Shown one piece after another: positions 54,895-63,984 of a DNA stretch of 64,000 nucleotides. The stretch covers positions 2,232,001 to 2,296,000 of the forward strand of contig NZ_CP033070.1 of NCBI RefSeq assembly GCF_003669035.1, in the 5' to 3' direction. The notes below the pieces were generated by a model. It was not told the origin of the DNA, ran no database searches, and saw only the letters and a program-made list of their open reading frames with translations. How positions within the stretch are numbered: position 1 is the stretch's first letter; each line of letters begins with the position of its first letter. The translations under genes and the position numbers were made by a program. This DNA is from Chryseobacterium sp. 3008163 (GTDB lineage: Bacteria > Bacteroidota > Bacteroidia > Flavobacteriales > Weeksellaceae).

Positions 54895-55572
54895 ATGAAA
54901 AAGAATGTACTAAAAATTACAGCAGTTTTAGGTTTAACAGCAGTTTTACTTAATTCTTGCGGACCGAAAGAAAATACACCATTGGTATATTTCCCGGATA
55001 TGTACTTTCCGGTAGCTTACGATCCTTTGATGAAAGCTCAGGATGCATATTCAGATCATGAAAATGAGATTCCTGCATTTGTTAGAAATAATGGCGCTAC
55101 AGGTCTTTCTCCAGTAGAAGGTTCTGTTGCTCAAAATAAAGACGGTGTTTTTGAAGAAGGTAAACTTCCAAAAAATCCGGATGAGTATAACGCAGGTTAT
55201 GATGCTTCAAAATCATTAACTTCTTCTCCTTTGAATCCTGCTAACGCTGCGAAAGATATCGAAAGAGGTAAAATGTTATTTGATCGTACTTGTTCAGCGT
55301 GCCACGGAACTGGTGGTGACGGACAAGGGCCAATTGTTCAAAGCGGAGCATACTCAGGTGTACCAAATTATGCAGACAGAGAAATCACTGTAGGTTCTGT
55401 TCATTATGTATTAACTAACGGTAGAAATGCAATGGGTTCTTATGCAGGACAATTGAACGCTGGAGACAGATGGAGAGTTGCAATGTATGTGATCAACGCT
55501 TTCAAAAAAGGCGCACCGGCAGCAGCTTCAGCTACAGCAGCAAAAACAGATTCTACCGCAACTAAAAAATAA
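54895..55572 (+). CDS. actE: Alternative complex III subunit ActE, monoheme cytochrome c lipoprotein
   Basis: A 225-residue lipoprotein (VLGLTAVLLNSC). It has one heme motif, CSACHGTGGDGQGP, at about residue 136, in a cytochrome c domain that ends with the distal ligand region (NAMGSYAGQL). The tail is Ala/Thr/Lys-rich. I use ATG 54895; ATG 54886 is possible but overlaps actD. It likely delivers electrons from the complex to a terminal oxidase or a soluble carrier. Confidence 0.93.
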   Translation: MKKNVLKITAVLGLTAVLLNSCGPKENTPLVYFPDMYFPVAYDPLMKAQDAYSDHENEIPAFVRNNGATGLSPVEGSVAQNKDGVFEEGKLPKNPDEYNAGYDASKSLTSSPLNPANAAKDIERGKMLFDRTCSACHGTGGDGQGPIVQSGAYSGVPNYADREITVGSVHYVLTNGRNAMGSYAGQLNAGDRWRVAMYVINAFKKGAPAAASATAAKTDSTATKK

Positions 55573-55580
55573 GAAAAGAA

Positions 55581-56912
55581 ATGTATAGTTTTTCACCAAA
55601 ATTAAAATCAACTTCTATAATACTTCTTGTTGTAGGTTTAGTTCTATTTGGAATCGGTTATTTCATGAATCATGGATTGACTCAAGAAAAAATAGAACAT
55701 ATGATGGAGGCAGTACACTCTGCAGGTCACGATGCACCTACTCACTCTAGTGAGATGATAGGACCTCAGGATCACGCTTCACATCTTGAACATGCTACAA
55801 TGCAGGTTCATAACCAACCTTTAGCAGCAATTCATTTTGTAGCAGTGTTTTTCTTCGGAGTAAGTTGTGCGGTATTGTTTTTCTACTGTATTCAGCACGC
55901 AGCTCACGCAGGATGGCCAATTATTATCACAAGAGTAATGGAAGCTATTGCTTCTTATATTCCTTACGGAGGAGCTATCTTAATAATATTAATGTTATTG
56001 AATATCTTCCACCAAGGTCACCTATTCCACTGGATGGATCCGGACTTAACAGATCCTAACTCAGCTCATTTTGATGTGATCTTATTTGAAAAGAAAAGAT
56101 TCTTAAATATTCCTTTCTATGCTATCAGAACTTTGATCTACGTAATCGGAGCTTCATTCTTCGCATGGAAATTGAAAGCACAGTCTAAAAAAGTAGATGA
56201 TACAAAATCTTTGGTTGAGTATCAGTTCCTTTACAGATGGGCAGTAGGATATATCGCATTCTTCGGGTTTGCTTCTGCAGCTTGGGCTTGGGACTGGTTG
56301 ATGTCTATTGACCCTCACTGGTATTCTACAATGTATATCTGGTATTCTATGGTTAGCTGTCTTTCTAGTGGTATCGCTGTAATTATCTTACTAAGTGTTT
56401 ACCTTAAGAAAAACGGATTCTTGCCACAGTTCAATGACAATCACTTGCACGATTTAGGAGTTTTCCTTTTTGCTACAAGTATGCTTTGGACGTACACATG
56501 GTTTGCTCAGTTTATGCTATATTGGTATGCAAACGTACCGGAAGAGGTAAATTACTTCTTCGGTAGATTCCAACACTACGGAGTCACTTTCTTGCCAATG
56601 TTGATCATCAACTTCTTATTACCATTATTAGTATTGGTAAGTTCTAGCATCAAGAGAAACTACAAAGTGGTTACTATTATGGCTGTTGTCGTAATCTTAG
56701 GTCACCTATTAGATTACTTTAATATGGTAATGCCGGGAACAGTTGGTCCATATTGGAACACTCCAGAAGTACTTTTATTAGTATTGGGATCTGTATTATT
56801 TGTTGCAGGATTATTTATCTTCACAGTAATGTCTGCATTATCTAAATTGAAATTAATTCCGACAGGTAATCCTTACCTTCACGAATCTGAAATTTATGAG
56901 TATCCTTTCTAA
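55581..56912 (+). CDS. actF: Alternative complex III subunit ActF
   Basis: A 443-residue integral membrane protein with about ten helices; a His-rich loop after the first (HSAGHDAPTHSSEMIG) is notable. Conserved segments include the FFGVSCAVLFFYCIQHAAHAGW helix, AWAWDWLMSIDPHWYSTMYIWY and FAQFMLYWYANVPEEV. It pairs with ActC in the membrane and is the last gene of the operon, followed directly by a terminator. Confidence 0.94.
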   Translation: MYSFSPKLKSTSIILLVVGLVLFGIGYFMNHGLTQEKIEHMMEAVHSAGHDAPTHSSEMIGPQDHASHLEHATMQVHNQPLAAIHFVAVFFFGVSCAVLFFYCIQHAAHAGWPIIITRVMEAIASYIPYGGAILIILMLLNIFHQGHLFHWMDPDLTDPNSAHFDVILFEKKRFLNIPFYAIRTLIYVIGASFFAWKLKAQSKKVDDTKSLVEYQFLYRWAVGYIAFFGFASAAWAWDWLMSIDPHWYSTMYIWYSMVSCLSSGIAVIILLSVYLKKNGFLPQFNDNHLHDLGVFLFATSMLWTYTWFAQFMLYWYANVPEEVNYFFGRFQHYGVTFLPMLIINFLLPLLVLVSSSIKRNYKVVTIMAVVVILGHLLDYFNMVMPGTVGPYWNTPEVLLLVLGSVLFVAGLFIFTVMSALSKLKLIPTGNPYLHESEIYEYPF

Positions 56913-56940
56913 GGACTTGTAACAAAATAAAATTTTAAAA

Positions 56941-56963
56941 GACTGATTTATAATAAATCAGTC
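56941..56963 (+). terminator. Terminator of the act operon
   Basis: GACTGATTTA pairs perfectly with TAAATCAGTC around TAA, followed by TTTTTTTT. Confidence 0.88.
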
Positions 56964-57036
56964 TTTTTTTTGTAATCTAAGGCAACCTTTTCTAAAATTC
57001 GTTGTCTTAATAATAAATAAACCTAAATAATAAGCC

Positions 57037-58053
57037 ATGAAAAAAACTCAACTGCTCTCTTTGCTATTTATTTTATTGCTCAACTTTGTAAGCGCACAAA
57101 CCACAACTTTTCTTTCGGAGAAAACAAGCCAACCCTTGCCAAAAGTTTCCGTATTCGGAAAAGACGGAAGCATCGTCGCCTATTCTGACATTGACGGAAA
57201 AATTGAAAGAAAAACATTAACTCCATCACAGGAAAAATTTCAACTAGTCTATGAGAATATATCACTCGGAGCATTTTCTTATGCAGAATTGGATAAAGAT
57301 GTTGTAAAACTAAATGACAGAGTAAAAGATATTGAAGCCGTTGTCATCAAAAACAATAAACCTGCAAAATATGTTTTAGTAAAAGGAAACTTTAATGCTT
57401 ATGTTACTTTAAACAATAAATTAAACTGTTATGTAGATGGAATCGTGACCTACGTTTTCGATAATAAAACCAAAAAAGTAAAAAGCACAAATATTGAGCA
57501 GTATAGAATTTTCAGATTAGAAGGTGCTAAAAACGAGAAAAAAGAAATGAGTTCTTGGGATTACAATTCGTTTCTTGATCTACCCAAATTAAAAAGTGTA
57601 GGAAACATCGAAGAATACAAACAAAAAAATACAAAAGTAAAAGAACTTAAAGGAACAACTAAAGATGAAATCGAAATTACCGGCGAAGCTCTTCAGGAAA
57701 AAGAATTCGCGTTTTTTGGCTACCGTTTCTTTGACGTAAGAGGAATCATTAATATTTCCTACGAAAAAGACTCAAAGAAAACTTTAAGAGATTTATTAGA
57801 ATCAAATGAAATTGCCTTCATCAAACTGAAACATAAAACTGAGCCAGATTATAACCAAGTTATCGTTTACAGAAATTTCCATCCTACAGAGTTAGATTTT
57901 AGTTATAAAAATGATGTAGAAAAAGTGAAATATGACAAAAACGTCAGCAACTACAAAACCAAGTATTGGCAGGATGCATCGTTCCCGAATATGCAGACCA
58001 TTTTTAGTACCTTCTTCAAAGAAGATTTAAAGGAAAAAGAAAACAAAAAATAA
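57037..58053 (+). CDS. Secreted protein of unknown function with CarboxypepD_reg-like N-terminus
   Basis: A 338-residue protein with a signal peptide (LLSLLFILLLNFVSAQ). Residues ~25-95 look like a carboxypeptidase-regulatory-like beta domain (LPKVSVFGKDGSIVAYSDIDGKIE), the type seen at the N-terminus of SusC-like receptors. The rest (KAKNEKKEMSSWDYNSF onward) matches no family I know; it contains FGYRFFDVRGIINISYEK and an alternating charged pattern. No TonB box or barrel strands are evident. It stands between two strong promoters and terminators as a single gene. Confidence 0.55.
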   Translation: MKKTQLLSLLFILLLNFVSAQTTTFLSEKTSQPLPKVSVFGKDGSIVAYSDIDGKIERKTLTPSQEKFQLVYENISLGAFSYAELDKDVVKLNDRVKDIEAVVIKNNKPAKYVLVKGNFNAYVTLNNKLNCYVDGIVTYVFDNKTKKVKSTNIEQYRIFRLEGAKNEKKEMSSWDYNSFLDLPKLKSVGNIEEYKQKNTKVKELKGTTKDEIEITGEALQEKEFAFFGYRFFDVRGIINISYEKDSKKTLRDLLESNEIAFIKLKHKTEPDYNQVIVYRNFHPTELDFSYKNDVEKVKYDKNVSNYKTKYWQDASFPNMQTIFSTFFKEDLKEKENKK

Positions 58054-58079
58054 AAAATCTGTATTCATAAAGGTTTTAC

Positions 58080-58087
58080 TAAATTTG
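58080..58087 (+). promoter_or_regulatory. -7 element before the 58105 lipoprotein gene
   Basis: TAAATTTG matches TAnnTTTG exactly, 17 bp before the ATG. No clear -33 TTG. Confidence 0.5.
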
Positions 58088-58104
58088 CATCAAACCATAA
58101 ACAA

Positions 58105-59295
58105 ATGAAAAAGGTAACTTTTCTACTGCTATTTAGTTTACTTCTTTTTACAGCTTGTAAAAAAGACCATGCCGATGCAACTACGACTCAGACTTTACAA
58201 TCGAGCATCAATGACATGGCATCAAGCCTTACAACCATTAAACAAATCAAATTTAATGAAGCTTTATATATTCTAAAAACTTTCGGTGTAGAAGCTGAAG
58301 GTGATGTGAATGAGTTGAAAGCTTTAGGACAGCTGATTGACGGAAAAAAAGTTCCGGAGATTTTATCAATGGCAGATCAGGTGGCTCAGAAAAACGGTAT
58401 TGAGTGGGCAAGTACAGCTCCGCCTTCATTAGGAGAAATGAATATCTTCGGTGACGAAACGGCAAAAGAAAGCGACCCGAATGATGTAAAAGCAAACTCT
58501 CTAAATATTGTAACTCAATTAAGCGGCGATACCGGAAACGGACCGACAGCTATACAAATTATTCCTAGATTGGTAGATAATGCAGGAAGACCTATTGTTT
58601 TCAATGGTGCAGCTTTAGAAACTACTTTAGAAGTTTTCAGCAATGGTGTGAAGCTTTCAACGGCTAAAAATCTGATGTTGGATAATAATTTCAGAGGTTT
58701 TAATCTTAGATTTTCATCTTTATTGGCATCTAAAATTGTTGACAATAAAATTGACATCACAGTTTCTGTAAAAACAACAGCGAAGACTTTCAAAATGTCA
58801 AAAATCGGATTGGATGTAAATCCTAACGCATTGAAAGTTCCTGAAGTTCCAAAAACAGATTCAACAATGGTGGTACAAGATCCGAATGCAGTAATTGATC
58901 CGACTAATCCAACAGGAACAACTGGTACTGTTACAGATCCAAATACTACTACACCGACTCAGCCAAAGCAGCCAACTGCTGATCCGAAAAATACAGTAAG
59001 CAAATTTTTAAATAATGTAAGCTCACAAAATTTAAAAGCAGCATTTGATTCATCAAGCAACCCAAGCTGGGGAAGCTATGAGTCATTCTCAAACCCGACT
59101 TCAGGCTTTGGAGCTGTGAAAAATGTGAGTGTGAAAAACATTACAACAAATGCCACAAATCCTAACGCAGCAAGTGTAAATGCAACGTACGATGTGACGG
59201 ATAAAAATGGAAGAACAACTTCTCTTAAAGCAACTTTCGGACTGAAAAGCGTGAACGGAGAATGGAAAATTTCAAGTTATAAAATCAATCCATAA
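58105..59295 (+). CDS. Lipoprotein with Thr/Pro linker and DUF4878-like C-terminal domain
   Basis: A 396-residue lipoprotein (lipobox LLFTAC, Cys18). Residues ~30-250 form a domain with helical start (MASSLTTIKQIKFNEALYI) and beta-rich end. Residues ~255-300 form a low-complexity Thr/Pro/Asn/Gln linker (PTNPTGTTGTVTDPNTTTP). The C-terminal ~95 residues have NTVSKFLNNVSSQNLKAAFD and GEWKISSYKINP, the pattern of the DUF4878/NTF2-like lumazine-related domains often found at the ends of Bacteroidota lipoproteins. Function unknown. apt starts 4 bp after the stop, so the two are in one transcript. Confidence 0.6.
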   Translation: MKKVTFLLLFSLLLFTACKKDHADATTTQTLQSSINDMASSLTTIKQIKFNEALYILKTFGVEAEGDVNELKALGQLIDGKKVPEILSMADQVAQKNGIEWASTAPPSLGEMNIFGDETAKESDPNDVKANSLNIVTQLSGDTGNGPTAIQIIPRLVDNAGRPIVFNGAALETTLEVFSNGVKLSTAKNLMLDNNFRGFNLRFSSLLASKIVDNKIDITVSVKTTAKTFKMSKIGLDVNPNALKVPEVPKTDSTMVVQDPNAVIDPTNPTGTTGTVTDPNTTTPTQPKQPTADPKNTVSKFLNNVSSQNLKAAFDSSSNPSWGSYESFSNPTSGFGAVKNVSVKNITTNATNPNAASVNATYDVTDKNGRTTSLKATFGLKSVNGEWKISSYKINP

Positions 59296-59298
59296 AAC

Positions 59299-59835
59299 AT
59301 GGCATCACAAGAACTGATACGAAAATTGGAAAACACGATTGAAAATATCGCAGACTTTCCGATTCCTGGAATTCAGTTCAAAGATATTTCGCCCATTTTT
59401 TTAGACACAAAACTTTACCAAGAAGTTATTGAAGATTTGGTTAAATTCAGCAAAGGCAAAGTAGATGCAGTTTGCGGAATTGAAAGCCGTGGTTATCTTT
59501 TCGGGATTGCCATCGCAGTAGCTTTGGATGTTCCGTTTATTTTAATCAGAAAAAGAGGCAAGCTTCCGCCGCCGATTATTTCAGAAAAATATGATTTGGA
59601 ATACGGAAGTGCAGAAATAGAAACCCGTGAAGGTCAAATCAAAAAAGGTCAGAGAATTTTAATTCATGATGATCTTTTAGCAACAGGAGGAACTACAGAA
59701 GCAGCAGCAAAATTGGTTGAAAAGCAAGGAGCAAAAGTCGTTCAGTTTAGTTTTCTGATTGGTTTAAAAGATCTAAAAGGTGAAGAAAAGCTCAAGAAAT
59801 TTGATGCGGAAATTTATCATACTTTAGAATATTAA
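59299..59835 (+). CDS. apt: Adenine phosphoribosyltransferase
   Basis: A 178-residue cytosolic enzyme that makes AMP from adenine and PRPP. GIQFKDISPIF, the GIESRGYLFGIAIA segment, VPFILIRKRGKLP and the PRPP motif ILIHDDLLATGGTTEAA are all present. It is the usual length. It starts 4 bp after an unknown lipoprotein gene and ends 147 bp before the next promoter-driven gene. Confidence 0.96.
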   Translation: MASQELIRKLENTIENIADFPIPGIQFKDISPIFLDTKLYQEVIEDLVKFSKGKVDAVCGIESRGYLFGIAIAVALDVPFILIRKRGKLPPPIISEKYDLEYGSAEIETREGQIKKGQRILIHDDLLATGGTTEAAAKLVEKQGAKVVQFSFLIGLKDLKGEEKLKKFDAEIYHTLEY

Positions 59836-59929
59836 AAATTTACAATCATTAATTCTTTTATTTAAATCATAGAAAAATTAATGGAAAAATAAAGAAATTA
59901 CAATTCATTTAATAATACCTGCAAAGTAT

Positions 59930-59960
59930 TTTGTAAATCACTCAGAAACAATTAAATTTG
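59930..59960 (+). promoter_or_regulatory. Consensus promoter of the TPR-ribH unit
   Basis: TTTG at 59930-59933 and TAAATTTG at 59953-59960 are 19 bp apart, a full match to the Bacteroidota TTTG-N19-21-TAnnTTTG promoter. The ATG is 22 bp downstream. Confidence 0.75.
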
Positions 59961-59982
59961 CAGTTCAATTTTTTAAGAATTT

Positions 59983-60690
59983 ATGGCAAAATTGGGAAAA
60001 AATGCTCCAAATGAGCAAGAAGGTAAAGAAACAGTAGAATTTTTTAAAGACCTTGACAGAGAGGCTTTAAACACAGAAAGATTCTTAGAAAAATATCAAA
60101 AACCATTAAGTGCTGCTTTTATTGGTTTAGTTGTAGGAGTTTTAGCTTATTTCGGATACCAGCAATTTGTGGTAGCTCCAAAGAATGCTGAAGCGGTAAA
60201 AACGTATTTAGCTGCTCAGAAAAATCTTACAGAAGGTAAAGATAAAGAAGCTTTAGGTGGGAAATCTGCTGCTAATCCTGGTTACCTAGGAACTTACAAC
60301 GAATATTCTTCAACTAAAATAGGTAAACTTTCTGCTTACAATGCAGGTTTATTGAAATTTAAAGAAGGGAAATTTCAGGAGGCTTTTGATCTTTTAGATA
60401 AATTTTCTTCTGACAACAAAACATTGATGGCGATGAAGTATGGCGCAATGGCTGATGCAAAATCTGGTCTTAACAAAAATGACGAAGCATTATCTTTATT
60501 AGACAAAGCTGCTTCGGCTTCAGATGATCCTTATACATCTTACTTCTTCACAAGAAAAGCAGGAATCGTTGCTTTGGGAATGAAGAAAAATGCAGAAGCT
60601 AAAAAATATTTCGCAGCAATTGACGAAAAATATCAGGACTACGACAACGGAATGTCTGATTCTTATATTGAAATGACTAAATATTACTAA
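59983..60690 (+). CDS. Tetratricopeptide repeat protein, membrane-anchored
   Basis: A 235-residue protein with a cytosolic N-terminal ~45 residues (EGKETVEFFKDLDREALN), one membrane helix (~47-67, FIGLVVGVLAYFGYQQF) and a periplasmic TPR domain, for example LKFKEGKFQEAFDLLDKF and GLNKNDEALSLLDKA. It resembles YfgM/TPR_21 proteins of Gram-negatives, which assist folding near the Sec/BAM machinery. The family, not the role, is clear. It sits 2 bp before ribH, in a gene order I know from other Bacteroidota. Confidence 0.8.
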   Translation: MAKLGKNAPNEQEGKETVEFFKDLDREALNTERFLEKYQKPLSAAFIGLVVGVLAYFGYQQFVVAPKNAEAVKTYLAAQKNLTEGKDKEALGGKSAANPGYLGTYNEYSSTKIGKLSAYNAGLLKFKEGKFQEAFDLLDKFSSDNKTLMAMKYGAMADAKSGLNKNDEALSLLDKAASASDDPYTSYFFTRKAGIVALGMKKNAEAKKYFAAIDEKYQDYDNGMSDSYIEMTKYY

Positions 60691-60692
60691 AC

Positions 60693-61208
60693 ATGGCAAC
60701 AGTTAATCTTTCAGATTACAAGCCACTTCATATAAATAATGCCGAGGATTTTTCTATCGGCATTGTTTTTTCTGAGTGGAATGACTTTGTAACTTATAAT
60801 CTACGTGATGCGGCTTTAGAAATTCTTGAGAAAGAAGGCGTAAAGTCTGAAAACATCAAATTATTTTCCGTTCCGGGAGCTTTTGAATTGAACTATGCTA
60901 GCATGCAGCTTTGCAAAGAGCGTAAATTTGACGCAGTAATTGCTATCGGATGTGTGATCAGAGGTGAAACTCCGCATTTTGATTTTGTTTGTGACGCAGT
61001 CGCACAGGGAATTAAAGACTGCAATATCTTAACCGATACTCCAACGATTTTCTGCGTTTTGACAGATGACACTAAAGAACAATCGATCGCAAGAAGCGGT
61101 GGTGATCTTGGAAACAAAGGCGTAGAAGCAGCAGTGACCGCTTTAAGCATGATTAATTTTAAAAGAAATCTTTCTGATAAAAAAGGTAACATCGGTTTTG
61201 GAAAGTAA
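60693..61208 (+). CDS. ribH: 6,7-dimethyl-8-ribityllumazine synthase
   Basis: A 171-residue enzyme, the penultimate step of riboflavin synthesis; it condenses the ribityl-aminouracil with the four-carbon phosphate and forms 60-mer or pentamer shells. SIGIVFSEWNDFV, FSVPGAFELNYA, the AVIAIGCVIRGETPHFDFVCD segment with the catalytic His region, and SGGDLGNKGVEAA are typical. No FMN riboswitch is seen upstream; expression depends on the TPR promoter. A terminator follows. Confidence 0.96.
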   Translation: MATVNLSDYKPLHINNAEDFSIGIVFSEWNDFVTYNLRDAALEILEKEGVKSENIKLFSVPGAFELNYASMQLCKERKFDAVIAIGCVIRGETPHFDFVCDAVAQGIKDCNILTDTPTIFCVLTDDTKEQSIARSGGDLGNKGVEAAVTALSMINFKRNLSDKKGNIGFGK

Positions 61209-61230
61209 AACCAGAATCTACTGAAATAAA

Positions 61231-61253
61231 AAAGGAGCTTTTACAGCTCCTTT
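61231..61253. terminator. Bidirectional terminator between ribH and the GspS-like gene
   Basis: AAAGGAGCT pairs with AGCTCCTTT around TTTAC. It overlaps the last codons of the minus-strand GspS-like gene. Confidence 0.8.
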
Positions 61254-62401
61254 TCTTTTATATAAATTTTATTTGAGTCGATCAAATGAGGAATAAATCT
61301 ACTCTGATTATTAGTAATTAAATGTACACTTTCTCTGATCCCGATTCCGGCAGCTTCCTGACCAATCACCCAACTTCCGATGACAGGATAATTTCCGTCG
61401 AAGTTTGGGAGGTTAAACAATTGCTGATAAATAAAACCTTCTTTTCCGTAATCACCTTCATTCTCTTCTATCGCAATATTATTTTTAAATAAACTCACAT
61501 TGGCTCCTTCTCTTGAATAAATTGGTTTTTTAACGTAATCTTTTAAATGCTTCGGTTCAAAATAACATTCCAATAAATATGGATGATTCGGGAACATTTC
61601 CCATAGGATCGGCAAAATAGCTTTTGAGGAAAGAAGAATTTTCCATGCCGGCTCCATCCATTGAGATCTGAAATTATTGCTGATCAATTTTTCGCCAAAA
61701 CCATCTTGCAGAATCCATTCGTAAGGATATAATTTAAAAATATATTCCATAACGGTTCTGTCGCCTGCAATGAATTCTTGAATATCTTCTGCCCAACCGA
61801 TATCCTGAATCGGAATAAATTCTGTTTCGAAACCTGCTTGTGTAGCACAATCCCTCAAATATTCCACATTCGTTACATCTTCAATATTCGTTAATGAAGC
61901 AAAATAAATATAATGCGGATTCATGTATTTTTTAAGATACGTCCAGTAATCAACCAACTTTTCATGGATTGAATTGAACTGATCTTTGTACGGAAACATC
62001 TCCTGCAGCCAATACCACTGAATGACCGAAGCTTCATATAAAGAGGTCGGCGTGTCTGCATTAAACTCAAGCAATTTTAAATTTTCGCCATCAAAACCAA
62101 AATCAAATCTCCCATAAATAGACGGATGATCTTCTTCCCAACTTGTAATAATATAATTTCTAAACCATTCGGGAATATTGAATTTATCCCAAAGATTTTT
62201 TTCAATAATATAATCAACAGCCTGAAGACACATCTGCCACAATTCTGCAGTTGCATTTTCTATTTTGTTGATTTCTTCTGATGAGAATTCGTAATAATGA
62301 CTTTCATCCCAATAAAGTCCTTCCAAAGAATGATAGCCAAACCCGAGGTTTTCAAGTTTATGTTCCCAGTTTTTCCGGAATTGTGATTGTATTCTCTTCA
62401 T
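61241..62401 (-). CDS. Glutathionylspermidine synthase-like ATP-grasp protein
   Basis: A 386-residue protein. It has the ATP-grasp pattern of the GSP synthase C-terminal domain: GRFDFGFDGENLKLLEFNADTPTSLYEA for the acidic metal site, FEPKHLKDYVKKPIYSREGANVSLF with the ATP-binding Lys, and a Gly-rich end (GQEAAGIGIRES). Without the amidase domain, it resembles E. coli YgiC, whose substrate is unknown; it may ligate other acid-amine pairs. It overlaps or nearly touches the lipoprotein at 62404, like the ygiB-ygiC pair. Substrate inference is weak. Confidence 0.85.
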   Translation of the reverse strand: MKRIQSQFRKNWEHKLENLGFGYHSLEGLYWDESHYYEFSSEEINKIENATAELWQMCLQAVDYIIEKNLWDKFNIPEWFRNYIITSWEEDHPSIYGRFDFGFDGENLKLLEFNADTPTSLYEASVIQWYWLQEMFPYKDQFNSIHEKLVDYWTYLKKYMNPHYIYFASLTNIEDVTNVEYLRDCATQAGFETEFIPIQDIGWAEDIQEFIAGDRTVMEYIFKLYPYEWILQDGFGEKLISNNFRSQWMEPAWKILLSSKAILPILWEMFPNHPYLLECYFEPKHLKDYVKKPIYSREGANVSLFKNNIAIEENEGDYGKEGFIYQQLFNLPNFDGNYPVIGSWVIGQEAAGIGIRESVHLITNNQSRFIPHLIDSNKIYIKEKEL

Positions 62402-62403
62402 AA

Positions 62404-62736
62404 TTACGATGATGCTCTAAAACCACTTCTACCCAATCCTCCTCTCACGACATTTCCTTTGTAAGAACTTCTGCCAATATTCGACTTTGAACTGATTGCA
62501 TCACTGTAATATCCCGCTCTTTGATAAGCGCCGTTGCTGTAAGCACCATAAGGACGGAATGCATGATATAGCAAGAAACCAGTCATGAAACCATGTGATC
62601 TGGAATATGATGCCGTAGTATCTGATCTCATGTATACCTTTTTTTCTTTCCCCCACTCTTCTTTTGGTTTTTCCTGAGAACAAGCCGCAAGAATCCCTGT
62701 GACGAAAAGCAATTTTATAGAACTTGATTTTTTCAT
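62404..62736 (-). CDS. Small lipoprotein upstream of the GspS-like gene (YgiB-like position)
   Basis: A 110-residue lipoprotein (FVTGILAAC, Cys19). The mature part is rich in Ser, Gly, Tyr and Arg, with SRSHGFMTGFLLYHAFRPYG and an RSSYKGNVVRGGLGRSGF end, a pattern also found in YgiB/DUF1190-type companions. It lies 2 bp before the GspS-like gene, so the pair is probably co-translated. I cannot assign a function. Confidence 0.6.
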   Translation of the reverse strand: MKKSSSIKLLFVTGILAACSQEKPKEEWGKEKKVYMRSDTTASYSRSHGFMTGFLLYHAFRPYGAYSNGAYQRAGYYSDAISSKSNIGRSSYKGNVVRGGLGRSGFRASS

Positions 62737-63083
62737 TACTGCACGGTTATATAAAATTCGTAATCTTTTTTCACCTTAGCATCATGCTCATTACCACTTT
62801 CATCTTCCACGATCTGCAAGGTATCTCCCAAACTCGGAATGGTATCTCTTTTTATAATTTCTTTAAAAAGTTTATTGTTTTTCCAGATTTTGTGCTTTGT
62901 TATTAAAACATCTGCCGTATCAATATGCTGCACAGAAAGTTCGGTTTCGATGGCTGATTTTTTATCAACGTTTTCCACTGTATCCTCTTTAGATTCACTG
63001 TCGTTACAAGCCGCAATAGTGATTAAGCTTAAAAACAAAAGAGCAATTTGAATTTTTCTCACTTTAATTGTAATTTTTGACAA
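62736..63083 (-). CDS. Small lipoprotein of unknown function
   Basis: A 115-residue protein with a Lys/Arg-rich start and lipobox ITIAAC (Cys26). The mature part is acidic and charged, with KHKIWKNNKLFKEII. Its stop overlaps the start of the next lipoprotein by one base, making a three-gene unit with the GspS-like gene. No family recognised. It is divergent from the YpfJ-type gene. Confidence 0.55.
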   Translation of the reverse strand: MSKITIKVRKIQIALLFLSLITIAACNDSESKEDTVENVDKKSAIETELSVQHIDTADVLITKHKIWKNNKLFKEIIKRDTIPSLGDTLQIVEDESGNEHDAKVKKDYEFYITVQ

Positions 63084-63129
63084 AAATATTATTTAATATT
63101 TTAAATTTACATATAAAAATAACAAACAA

Positions 63130-63984
63130 ATGAAATGGACAGACGACAGAAGTGGCAACGTAGATGACAGAAGAGGATCCGGCGGCGGTGGCGGCGCCAT
63201 TGTAGGGGGCGGTTTAGGAACAATCATCATTGCTGCAATCGTATTTTTTCTTGGAGGAGATCCTTCGGCAATTCTTTCTTCAAGTGGAAGTTCATCACCA
63301 AGAACCGAGCAGCGAGAACTGAGTCAAGGAGACCTGCAAGTGGGGGAATTCGTTAAAATGATTACTGCTGAAAACGAAGAAACTTGGACTAAAATTTTTG
63401 CCGAAAACGGTATGCAATACAAACCAGCCAGAGTTGTCTTGTTTAGAGAAGGTACAAATTCCGGTTGTGGACAAGCACAGTCCGCAATGGGACCATTTTA
63501 TTGCCCAACCGATCAATCTGTTTATATGGATATGAGTTTCTTTCAGGAACTTCAGTCAAAATTCGGAGCAAAAGTCACAGAGTTTACCATCGCTTACGTA
63601 ATGGCTCACGAAATGGGACATCATGTACAAAATCTTCTAGGAACTTTAGATAAAACAGACCAATTAAGAAGAAGCGGAAGATATTCTGAAGCACAACTTA
63701 ATCAGGTTTCTGTAGCTACTGAACTTCAGGCTGATTTCTATGCCGGACTTTGGGCAAGATATTCTAACGAGAGAGAGAAATTTCTTGAACCGGGCGATTT
63801 AGAATCTGCAGTTGAAGCAGCAGAAGCTGTAGGTGACGATAATATTCAGAAAAGATCACAAGGTTATGTGAATCAGGAAAGTTTTACACACGGGTCATCA
63901 GCCCAACGTAAAGAATGGTTTATGAAAGGATATAACTCTGGAGACATCAAACAAGGAGATACCTTTAATCAACTTTTAAGATAA
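63130..63984 (+). CDS. ypfJ: Neutral zinc metallopeptidase, YpfJ family
   Basis: A 284-residue protein with a short basic start (KWTDDRSGNVDDRRG), a Gly-rich stretch and a single membrane helix (~27-48). The periplasmic domain has the zinc motif HEMGHH at His160-His164. Typical YpfJ segments are FREGTNSGCGQAQSAMGPFYCPTD, QADFYAGLWA and RKEWFMKGYNSGD. The biological substrate of YpfJ is unknown. A downstream terminator-like start (AAAAAGGACTGAAGA) is cut by the window end. Confidence 0.92.
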   Translation: MKWTDDRSGNVDDRRGSGGGGGAIVGGGLGTIIIAAIVFFLGGDPSAILSSSGSSSPRTEQRELSQGDLQVGEFVKMITAENEETWTKIFAENGMQYKPARVVLFREGTNSGCGQAQSAMGPFYCPTDQSVYMDMSFFQELQSKFGAKVTEFTIAYVMAHEMGHHVQNLLGTLDKTDQLRRSGRYSEAQLNQVSVATELQADFYAGLWARYSNEREKFLEPGDLESAVEAAEAVGDDNIQKRSQGYVNQESFTHGSSAQRKEWFMKGYNSGDIKQGDTFNQLLR

